Assembly (NCBI GenBank): GCA_002352145.1
Contig: DEHX01000054.1
Span: 10,278-15,699 of the forward strand
DNA: 5,422 nt
Reading direction: 5' to 3'
DNA from: Chitinophagaceae bacterium UBA2789
Lineage (GTDB): Bacteria; Bacteroidota; Bacteroidia; Chitinophagales; Chitinophagaceae
Positions 1-5,422 of the stretch are shown one piece after another. Numbering within the stretch: position 1 is the stretch's first letter; every line of letters begins with the position of its first letter. The notes beneath the pieces were generated by a model. That model was not told the DNA's origin, searched no databases, and was given only the letters and a program-made list of their open reading frames with translations. Both the position numbers and the translations under genes were made by a program.

Positions 1-951
1 CTGTACTTCTATAATGGAGGATCAAACGGGCCTGTTTTTTTCCTGATCATCATGCTGCTTTTTATATACATTTTTATAGCGCCTTCTTTTATGCAAGGCT
101 GGATTTATATAATATATAGCATTGCCATGCTAACCGTTTTTTTCCTGGAATATTTTTACACGGATTGGGTAGTGCCGTATGATTCAAAAGAGCAGCGGGT
201 TATCGACTTTTCAATTGTACTGGTATATATTACTTTTTTTACTTCATTTACCATCTGGATTTTCCGGAAAAGTTATGATAAGGAGCAACGGACTATCCGG
301 TTACAAAAAGGAGAACTGGAAAAATTATACCAGCAGGCCAATGAAAAAAACCAGTACATCGAATCGCTGATCAAAGAACTGCACCATCGGGTTAAGAATA
401 ACCTGCAGGTAGTAAGCAGCCTTATGTCTTTGCAATCAAACAGAATGAAGGCTGATGAGGCCCGCAACGCACTGGAAGAAGGCCGTAACCGTGTAAATGC
501 CATGGCGCTGATTCACCAGAAATTATATATGGATGATGAACTGTCATCGGTTAACATGAATGAATACCTCGAAAATCTATCGGCTTCTCTTGCAGAAAGC
601 TTCGGGTATCCACCTGCTGTTGTTTCACCACAGGTACAACTTACCGGGGATAAGCTGGATATAGACAGGGCGGTGTCTATTGGCCTTATTGTAAACGAAC
701 TGGTAACCAATTCCTTTAAACATGCGTTTCACGGCCATACGAATCCAAGAGTTTTTGTTCGCTTAAATCAATTGTCGGATGAAATAATACTGGAAGTCGG
801 AGACAACGGTAGTGGCATCAGCCCGGGGGAAGTATCCAATAATTCTTTTGGGATGAAACTGGTAAAAACACTGGTGCAGCAACTCGGCGCCGGCTTTCAG
901 GTGGAAAATAAACAAGGTACCTGGTTTACAATCAAAATGAAAAACGGGTGA
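1..951 (+). CDS. Membrane sensor histidine kinase, HisKA_2 type (5' partial)
   Basis: Sensor kinase of a two-component system: it should autophosphorylate on histidine and pass the phosphate to the regulator encoded next. The frame is open from base 1, and the ATG at 52 lies inside a hydrophobic stretch, so it is probably internal and the true start lies upstream. Counting from the first visible codon, hydrophobic segments lie at about 11-28, 33-50 and 70-88, followed by a charged, probably coiled-coil linker (about 92-125). The HisKA_2 dimerisation domain follows, with motif HHRVKNNLQ; the phospho-acceptor is probably His129. The ATPase domain shows an N-box (NELVTNSFKH, 232-241), a G1 box (DNGSG, 268-272) and a G2-like SFGMKLV (282-288), so catalysis looks intact. 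No PAS or other sensory domain is visible; the sensor part lies in the missing N-terminus and membrane segments. The TGA stop overlaps the GTG start of the regulator. Confidence 0.93.
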   Translation: MYFYNGGSNGPVFFLIIMLLFIYIFIAPSFMQGWIYIIYSIAMLTVFFLEYFYTDWVVPYDSKEQRVIDFSIVLVYITFFTSFTIWIFRKSYDKEQRTIRLQKGELEKLYQQANEKNQYIESLIKELHHRVKNNLQVVSSLMSLQSNRMKADEARNALEEGRNRVNAMALIHQKLYMDDELSSVNMNEYLENLSASLAESFGYPPAVVSPQVQLTGDKLDIDRAVSIGLIVNELVTNSFKHAFHGHTNPRVFVRLNQLSDEIILEVGDNGSGISPGEVSNNSFGMKLVKTLVQQLGAGFQVENKQGTWFTIKMKNG

Positions 952-1541
952 AGAGAGAACTAAACTCCATTCTTCTAGCAGAGGATGAATTGATTACCGC
1001 ATCAGCAATAGAAGAATTATTGCTGGAGGAGGATTACTATGTGCTGGGCATAGCAGCCGATGGGGCCACAGCACTACGGCTTTGCCAACAGGCTCCGGAA
1101 CCACCGGCCCTTGTTATTTGTGATATCAACATCAAAGGAAGCATGAACGGCATTACACTGGCAGGCGAATTAAAACAGCGATACAACTGCGAAATTGTAT
1201 TCCTTACTGCTTATACTGATACAAAAACCCTGGATTCGGCTTTTGCACAGGATCCGGTGATGTATGTGGTAAAGCCCTACAGCGACAAGCAACTCAGGGC
1301 TGCCGTTCAAATGGCCTTTCACCGGATTTACCAGAAGCAAAAAACCATACCGCCTTTAAAGCTGCAACTCACGAAACGGGAAAAAGAGATTGCCACCCTG
1401 GTGGCGCAGGGACTCTCCTCTAAACAGATAGCCCAACAGTTACACATCAGCGAAGAAACCGTAAAAACCCACCGCCGCCGTATGCTGCAAAAAAACAATA
1501 TCAGCAGCTTTGCCCATCTTGTTTACCTGATGAACCGGTAA
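948..1541 (+). CDS. Response regulator, REC plus LuxR-type HTH
   Basis: DNA-binding response regulator of 197 residues, the usual size for a NarL/FixJ-like REC-HTH protein. The receiver domain (about 7-125) has the acidic pair Glu12/Asp13, phospho-acceptor Asp59 in LVICDINIKG, switch Thr87 in FLTAYTD, and the Lys109-Pro110 pair. The C-terminal LuxR-type helix-turn-helix (about 138-195) shows LTKREKEIATLVAQGLSSKQ followed by IAQQLHISEETVKTHRRR, the recognition-helix pattern of the family. The start is GTG at 948; the next in-frame Met is residue 66, inside the receiver domain, so no later start is credible. The GTGA overlap with the kinase stop implies translational coupling and makes the kinase the obvious partner. 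No strong Shine-Dalgarno is present, as is common in Bacteroidota. All key residues are present. Target genes cannot be read from this window. Confidence 0.95.
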   Translation: MKRELNSILLAEDELITASAIEELLLEEDYYVLGIAADGATALRLCQQAPEPPALVICDINIKGSMNGITLAGELKQRYNCEIVFLTAYTDTKTLDSAFAQDPVMYVVKPYSDKQLRAAVQMAFHRIYQKQKTIPPLKLQLTKREKEIATLVAQGLSSKQIAQQLHISEETVKTHRRRMLQKNNISSFAHLVYLMNR

Positions 1542-1625
1542 GCAATCCTTTATTTCAACAAACCAATATTTCTTGTACCGTTTTTGGGGTATAGGCAGCA
1601 ACTCGTTTTATAATGAAATTGCAAA

Positions 1626-1664
1626 GCTGATGACCAACGTTTACTTATTATAAGGTAAATCAGC
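1626..1664. promoter_or_regulatory. Imperfect dyad, possible operator or hairpin
   Basis: An outer arm GCTGAT (1626-1631) is complementary to ATCAGC (1659-1664). Inside it, TTTACTTATTATAAGGTAAA (1640-1659) is a near-perfect palindrome centred on CTTATTATAAG. The inner arm is AT-rich and has almost no loop, so it could be a protein-binding dyad as readily as an RNA hairpin. It lies about 85 bases after the regulator stop and is not followed directly by a T-run, which argues against an intrinsic terminator. Its role is inferred only. Confidence 0.25.
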
Positions 1665-1720
1665 CGGAACATACGGATGTATCATTTTATTTTTTTTGGA
1701 AAATAATTTATTGATCACTT

Positions 1721-1920
1721 ATGAGAATTAATCTCCCAACACCTGTATTATCATTACTTTTTAATTTAATTTTTGTTAAAGGATATACTCAGCAAATCAC
1801 CATAAATGGACCTGCCGGCAGTGGGTCCTTTGGTAATGTAACATTCTTACCAATGGCAATTATATAATTACCGTTCCCTATTTGATGAAGGCGCTGTTTA
1901 ATAACTGCGGCCAAGTTTTT
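1721..1920 (+). pseudogene. Frameshifted 5' remnant of a secreted repeat-protein gene
   Basis: An ATG at 1721 opens a 48-codon frame ending at TAA 1865-1867. It begins with a signal-peptide-like segment (MRINLPTPVLSLLFNLIFVK), then GYTQQ, then ITINGPAGSGSFGNVTFLP. That last part resembles the first repeat of a family of large secreted Bacteroidota repeat proteins, which typically continue with LPNGNYVVTDP and an acidic FDEG-like segment. Here the continuation exists but in other frames. Shifting by one base near 1852 gives NGNYIITVPY; a second shift near 1881 gives FDEGAV; a third, opposite in sense, near 1899 gives NNCGQVF. After about 1920 the similarity fades and the next gene begins. I read this as a decayed, truncated gene. 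Alternatives are a real 48-residue secreted peptide (unlikely, given the matching out-of-frame continuation) or clustered sequencing errors. Confidence 0.6.
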
Positions 1921-1958
1921 AACCATAGAATATATTACCCGGTATAAAATGAAATAGT

Positions 1959-2024
1959 ATGAGGATTATTTTACAATTTGTATTAGCAGTTATCTGTCTT
2001 TCTTTAATGGCTTCAGCCGGCGCC
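1959..2024 (+). other. Signal peptide of the propeller protein
   Basis: The basic start (Met-Arg) is followed by a hydrophobic core of about 15 residues and a small-residue ASAGA ending, with predicted cleavage between Ala22 and Gln23. This directs Sec export to the periplasm. Cys13 lies inside the hydrophobic core with Ile before it, so it is not a lipobox. Confidence 0.85.
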
Positions 2025-5000
2025 CAGGAAAACATTGGCCATGCCTGGAGCCGGGTACTTAACAATCAATTCCCACAGGGCGGAAATGTTATAGGCCGGG
2101 CCATCAAAACGGACGCCTCCGGCAACACATACATTATCGGAGAGTTTAGGGCCTCTGCTGATTTTGACCCAGGTGCCGGCACGGTCAACCTAACCAGTGC
2201 GGGAGGCAGTGATATCTTTTTTGCCAAATACGATGCCAGTGGCAACTATGTCTATGCTAAAAGACTGGGCGGAACAGCCGAGGATGTTGGCTTTGGTATA
2301 GCAGTAGATGGGAGCGGCAATGTATACGTTACGGGCTATTTCATCGGAACAGGGGACTTTGACCCGGGTGCCGGCACGGCGAATCTCATTAGTTCAGGAA
2401 TTCAGGATATATTTTTTGCCAAATACGATGCCAGTGGCAACTATGTGTATGCAAAAGCCCTGGGCGGAACAAGCAGTGATTTTGGCTATGGTATAGCGGT
2501 CGATGGCAGCGGTAATGTATGTGTTACCGGTGTTTTCCAAGGCACAGTGGATTTTGATCCCGGTGCTGGTACGGTTAGCCTTACCAGTGCGGGAAGTTAT
2601 GATGTCTTATTTGCCAAATATGATGCTGACGGCAACTATGTATATGCCAAAGCCCTGGGCGGTACAGGCAGTGATTTTGGCAATGGTATAGCGGTCGATG
2701 GCAGCGGCAATGTATATGTCACCGGTTATTTTAGTGGTACAGCGGATTTTGACCCCGGCGCCGGTACGGCGAACATTATTAGTGCAGGAACTCAGGATAT
2801 CTTTTTTGCCAAATACGATGCCAGCGGCAATTATGTATATGCCAAAGCCCTGGGCGGAACAGGCGGTGATTATAGCAATGATATAGCGTTAGATGGCAGC
2901 GGCAATGTATATGTTACAGGCTATTTCAATGGAACCGGGGATTTCGACCCGGGTGCAGGCACGGCCAACCTTACCAGTGCAGGAAACAATGATTTATTTT
3001 TTGCCAAATACGATGCCAGTGGCAACTATGTCTATGCCAAAGCCGTGGGCGGAACAGGCTATGATATTGGCTATCGCATAGTCGTAGATGGCGGCGGTAA
3101 TGTGTATGTTACAGGCTATTTCGATGGAACAGTGGACTTTGACCCCGGTGCCGGCACGGCCACCTGGACCAGTGCAGGAGCAAGTTCCGATATCTTTTTT
3201 GCCAAATACGATGCCAGTGGCAACTATGTTTATGCCAGAGGGCTGGGCGGAACAAGCACTGATATTGGCAATGGTATAGCGGTAGATGGCAGCGGTAATG
3301 TGTATGTTGTGGGCGAGTTCCAGGGCACTGTAGATTTTGACCCCGGTCCCGGTACTGCCAACCTGGTTGCAGGTATCTCAACTATAAACGCATTTGCGGC
3401 CAGTTATAATACCAGCGGCAATTATCGCTATGCGGGCTTACAGGGAAATTATAGTAGTGTCACATTAAGTGATATTGGGCGCAGTGTGGCGGTGGATGGC
3501 AGCGGTAATGTGTATGTTGTGGGCGAGTTCCAGGGCACTGTAGATTTTGACCCCGGACCTGGTACAACCAACCTTATTAGTGCAGGAAATCAGGATATAT
3601 TTTTTGCCAAATACGATGCTACTGGCAACCTGGTATATGCCAGGGCAATCGGCGGAACGAGCACTGATATTGGCTATGGTATAGCGGTAGATGGCAGCGG
3701 CAATGTATATGTTACGGGTGTTTTCATTGGAACAGTGGACTTTGATCCCGGGGCTGGTACGGTTAGCCTTAACAGTGCGGGAAATTATGATATATTTTTT
3801 TCCAAATACGATGCCAGCGGCAACTATGTCTATGCCAGAAGATTGGGCGGAACCCTCAGTGATTTTGGCTATAGTATAGCGGTAGATGGCAGCGGCAATG
3901 TATATGTTACGGGTGTTTTCCGGGGCACAGTGGACTTTGATCCCGGGGCTGGTACGGTTAGCCTTACCAGTGCGGGAAATAGTGATATCTTTTTTGCCAA
4001 ATACGATGCCAGCGGCAACTATCTCTATGCCAGAAGATTGGGGGGAACAAATATTGACGCTGCCTCTGCCATAGTGGTGGATGGGAGCGGCAATGTATAT
4101 GTTACTGGTAATTTCAATGGCACAGTGGATTTTGACCCCGGTGCCGGCACGGTCAATCTCACCAGTGCGGGAAGTGATGATATCTTTTTTGCCAAATACA
4201 ATGCCAGTGGCAACTATGTATATGCCCGGGCAATTGGCGGAACGAGCACTGATGTTGGCAATGGTATAAAGGTAGATGGGAGCGGGAATGTATATGTTAC
4301 AGGCTATTTCAATGGAACAGTGGATTTTGACCCCGGTGCTGGTACAGTCAACCTTATTAGTGCAGGAAATCAGGATATCTTTTTTGCCAAATACGATGCC
4401 AGCGGCAATTATGTATATGCCAAAACCCTGGGCGGAACAAGCAGTGATTTTGGCTATGGTATAGCGGTAGATGGCAGCAGCAATGTATATGTTACTGGTG
4501 TTTTCTTTGGCACCGGGGACTTTGATCCCGGTGCTGGTACAGCCAATCTTATTAGTTCAGGAAATCAGGATATATTTTTTGCCAAATACGATGCCAGTGG
4601 TAATTATGTATATGCCAAAGCCCTGGGCGGAACAAGCACTGATTTTTCCTTAGCTATGGCACTGGATGGCAGCGGCAATTTGTATGTTACAGGATATTTT
4701 AGCGGAACAGCAGACTTTGACCCCAGTACAGGCGTAGCTTCTCTTGCTGCAAATAATCCAGAAGATATTTTCTTTACCAAATACACCGGCTGCAGTACCC
4801 CCCAGGTGGCAACGGTAAACCGTACGGCCAGCCCGGCTGCCATATCCGGCACTACCACCTTTACCGATGGTGGTTGCAGCCTGGTGGCTGTGGTGCAACC
4901 CAACGGTGCAAGCCCGGTCAGCGGAACAGTCAATGCACAGGTGTGGATTGAAAGCAGTGTACCCACCGTTGCCACTCAGCCCTTTGTAGCCAGGCACTAT

Positions 5001-5422
5001 GAAATAACACCAGCTACCAATCCTTCTACCGCTACTGGCAGGGTCACTTTATATTTCACGCAACAGGAGTTTACTGATTTCAATAACGATCCCGGCAGTA
5101 TACTGGATCTGCCAACGGGTCCTGCCGATGCAGCGGGTAAAGCCAATCTTCGTATTGAGAAAAGAAACGGAACCAGCAGCAATGGTACCGGTCTGCCCAA
5201 TACCTACAGTGGCAGCATTACTACCATCGACCCTGCCGATGCCGATATTGTATGGAATGCAGCCCTTAGCCGCTGGGAGGTAAGCTTTGATGTGACAGGC
5301 TTTAGCGGCTTCTTTGTAAAAACAACGCCTTCTGTATTACCACTCACCCTGCTGGAGTTTAATGGCAGGCTGCAAAATGGTGATGCTCTGCTGAACTGGA
5401 AAACAGAAAATGAAGTGAACAC
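1959..5422 (+). CDS. Secreted SBBP-type beta-propeller repeat protein (3' partial), probable T9SS cargo
   Basis: One frame, open from ATG 1959 to the window end (1154 codons, no stop or frameshift). An in-frame TGA at 1950-1952 and the lack of another ATG fix the start. A signal peptide covers residues 1-22 (MRIILQFVLAVICLSLMASA, then GA before Gln23). Residues about 30-943 are 14 tandem units of the SBBP propeller type, each running from YAKxLGGT through IAVDGSGNVYVTG, GTxDFDPGAGT and DIFFAKYDASGN. Conserved Asp codons start at 2112, 2307, 2502, 2697, 2892, 3087, 3285, 3495, 3690, 3885, 4080, 4275, 4470 and 4665. Residues about 995-1121 are a module seen in Bacteroidota surface proteins (RHYEITPATNPSTATGRVTL, later WEVSFDVTGFSGFFV). 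The visible end, LTLLEFNGRLQNGDALLNWK and on to ENEVNT, is the type of segment that precedes a T9SS sorting domain, expected beyond the window. The mature part has only three Cys (188, 945, 973). The ligand is unknown; binding or adhesion is inferred from the fold. Confidence 0.93.
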   Translation, partial: MRIILQFVLAVICLSLMASAGAQENIGHAWSRVLNNQFPQGGNVIGRAIKTDASGNTYIIGEFRASADFDPGAGTVNLTSAGGSDIFFAKYDASGNYVYAKRLGGTAEDVGFGIAVDGSGNVYVTGYFIGTGDFDPGAGTANLISSGIQDIFFAKYDASGNYVYAKALGGTSSDFGYGIAVDGSGNVCVTGVFQGTVDFDPGAGTVSLTSAGSYDVLFAKYDADGNYVYAKALGGTGSDFGNGIAVDGSGNVYVTGYFSGTADFDPGAGTANIISAGTQDIFFAKYDASGNYVYAKALGGTGGDYSNDIALDGSGNVYVTGYFNGTGDFDPGAGTANLTSAGNNDLFFAKYDASGNYVYAKAVGGTGYDIGYRIVVDGGGNVYVTGYFDGTVDFDPGAGTATWTSAGASSDIFFAKYDASGNYVYARGLGGTSTDIGNGIAVDGSGNVYVVGEFQGTVDFDPGPGTANLVAGISTINAFAASYNTSGNYRYAGLQGNYSSVTLSDIGRSVAVDGSGNVYVVGEFQGTVDFDPGPGTTNLISAGNQDIFFAKYDATGNLVYARAIGGTSTDIGYGIAVDGSGNVYVTGVFIGTVDFDPGAGTVSLNSAGNYDIFFSKYDASGNYVYARRLGGTLSDFGYSIAVDGSGNVYVTGVFRGTVDFDPGAGTVSLTSAGNSDIFFAKYDASGNYLYARRLGGTNIDAASAIVVDGSGNVYVTGNFNGTVDFDPGAGTVNLTSAGSDDIFFAKYNASGNYVYARAIGGTSTDVGNGIKVDGSGNVYVTGYFNGTVDFDPGAGTVNLISAGNQDIFFAKYDASGNYVYAKTLGGTSSDFGYGIAVDGSSNVYVTGVFFGTGDFDPGAGTANLISSGNQDIFFAKYDASGNYVYAKALGGTSTDFSLAMALDGSGNLYVTGYFSGTADFDPSTGVASLAANNPEDIFFTKYTGCSTPQVATVNRTASPAAISGTTTFTDGGCSLVAVVQPNGASPVSGTVNAQVWIESSVPTVATQPFVARHYEITPATNPSTATGRVTLYFTQQEFTDFNNDPGSILDLPTGPADAAGKANLRIEKRNGTSSNGTGLPNTYSGSITTIDPADADIVWNAALSRWEVSFDVTGFSGFFVKTTPSVLPLTLLEFNGRLQNGDALLNWKTENEVN
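2043..3422 (+). repeat. Propeller units 1-7 (first putative seven-bladed propeller)
   Basis: Seven tandem units, protein residues about 29-488. The period is 195 bases, except unit 6, which has one extra codon (GASSD, near 3178-3189). Unit 1 begins with the diverged strand AWSRVLNNQFPQGG in place of YVYAKALGG, as expected for an N-terminal edge strand. Unit 7 (Asp at 3285) is also aberrant: its second half reads LVAGISTINAFAASYNTSGN instead of the usual LISAGxxDIFFAKYDASGN. Each unit has enough predicted strands for one four-stranded blade. The seven-blade count assumes one unit per blade. Confidence 0.75.
3285..3556 (+). repeat. Pair of perfect 62-base copies inside the array
   Basis: Bases 3285-3346 and 3495-3556 are identical, at a spacing of 210 rather than 195. 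Both encode DGSGNVYVVGEFQGTVDFDP; the VVGEFQGT wording occurs only in units 7 and 8. The flanks differ on both sides, so this short block was copied or homogenised more recently than its surroundings. Confidence 0.85.
3423..4787 (+). repeat. Propeller units 8-14 (second putative seven-bladed propeller)
   Basis: Seven further units, protein residues about 489-943. Unit 8 opens with a diverged and longer strand (YRYAGLQGNYSSVTLSDIGR, four residues longer than the standard YVYAKALGGT segment), like the diverged opening of unit 1. Units 9 and 10 (Asp at 3690 and 3885) are near-copies. Unit 14 diverges after DFDP (DFDPSTGVASLAANNPEDIF) and ends in FFTKYTGC, closing the array. Period is 195 bases throughout after unit 8. 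Confidence 0.75.
4941..5321 (+). other. Extracellular module after the propellers
   Basis: Residues about 995-1121 of the repeat protein. It reads from VWIESSVPT through RHYEITPATNPSTATGRVTL, FTQQEFTDFNNDPGS, LPTGPADAAGKANLRIEK and IDPADADIVWNAALSRWEV to SFDVTGFSGFFVK. I recognise this as a recurring module just before the C-terminal part of large secreted Chitinophagaceae proteins. It looks all-beta; its function is unknown. The preceding linker carries Cys945 and Cys973, which could form a disulfide. Confidence 0.6.

Larger units (their letters stand above)
1542..1958. other. Intergenic region without an intact gene
   Basis: These 417 bases separate the two-component genes from the long repeat-protein gene and are more AT-rich than either. 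They contain a dyad (1626-1664), an eight-T run at 1690-1697, and a decayed coding remnant (1721-1920). I looked for the Bacteroidota promoter pattern (TTG, about 20 bases, TAnnTTTG) and found no exact match; the nearest are TA followed by eight T and G at 1688-1698, and TAATTTTTG at 1767-1775, each with extra T. The promoter of the repeat-protein gene must lie in this region or in the remnant, but I cannot place it. No convincing terminator hairpin with a U-tract follows the regulator stop. Confidence 0.6.

Noticed and set aside
52..54. ATG at 52 as the kinase start
   Set aside because: The same frame is open back to base 1 and encodes a hydrophobic segment continuous with the one after this ATG, so the gene most likely starts outside the window.
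273..710. Short antisense open frames opposite the kinase gene
   Set aside because: They are fully contained in a well-supported kinase coding region whose motifs are intact on the + strand.
1534..1590. Terminator after the response regulator (CGGTAAG versus CTTGTACCG followed by T5)
   Set aside because: The arms pair only with a bulge and are separated by a loop of roughly 35 bases; this is too weak to call a terminator.
1992..1997. Lipoprotein signal at Cys13 of the propeller protein
   Set aside because: The residues before the Cys (Ala-Val-Ile) do not fit a lipobox, and the Cys lies within the hydrophobic core. A standard cleavage site follows at Ala22.
2308..4653. Tandem open frames of about 62 codons on the + strand, each starting MGAAMY, MAAAMY or similar
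   Set aside because: They lie in another frame of the 195-base repeat: each starts at the ATG made by the end of GTA-GAT-GGC and ends at the TAG in GGT-ATA-GCG. The true frame, from 1959, is open throughout.
2112..4787. CRISPR-like or non-coding tandem repeat
   Set aside because: The regular 195-base period keeps the reading frame, differences respect codons, and length changes (198, 210) are multiples of three. This is a protein repeat.
3109..5422. Antisense open frames (for example 3109-3381, 4604-4975, 4650-4997, 5204-5422)
   Set aside because: They lie opposite the propeller gene, overlap one another, and their translations are low-complexity mirror products of the repeats with no recognisable domain.

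Overview
The window looks like part of a Bacteroidota chromosome, most likely a Chitinophagaceae-type organism. The reasons are a HisKA_2 kinase paired with a LuxR-type response regulator, AT-rich leader regions without Shine-Dalgarno sequences, and a very long secreted repeat protein. The visible end of that protein (LLNWKTENEVNT) is of the kind that normally precedes a type IX secretion (T9SS) sorting domain. The family assignments are from memory of these families; no search was run.

Region 1 (1-1541) is a two-component system. The 3' part of a membrane sensor histidine kinase gene (1-951, 5' end outside the window) overlaps a REC-HTH_LuxR response regulator gene (948-1541) by a GTGA start/stop junction, so the two are almost certainly co-transcribed and translationally coupled.

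Region 2 (1542-1958) has no intact gene. It holds an AT-rich dyad (1626-1664) and, at 1721-1920, what appears to be a frameshifted 5' remnant of a different secreted repeat-protein gene: a signal peptide followed by ITINGPAGSGSFG and then shifted frames.

Region 3 (1959-5422, running off the 3' end) is one uninterrupted reading frame of at least 1154 codons. It encodes a signal peptide, exactly 14 tandem beta-propeller (SBBP-type) units of about 65 residues, a Bacteroidota extracellular module, and the beginning of the pre-sorting-domain region. The many short open frames of about 62 codons in this region are shadows of the 195-base repeat in another frame. The 14 units fall into two sets of seven, and the only strongly divergent seam lies between units 7 and 8. 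This suggests two seven-bladed propellers in tandem.

Functionally, the kinase and regulator would sense an unknown signal at the inner membrane and control transcription. The repeat protein would be exported by Sec, then probably by T9SS, to the surface or medium, where the propellers probably bind ligands. Control of the surface-protein gene by the adjacent two-component system is possible, but nothing in the sequence shows it.
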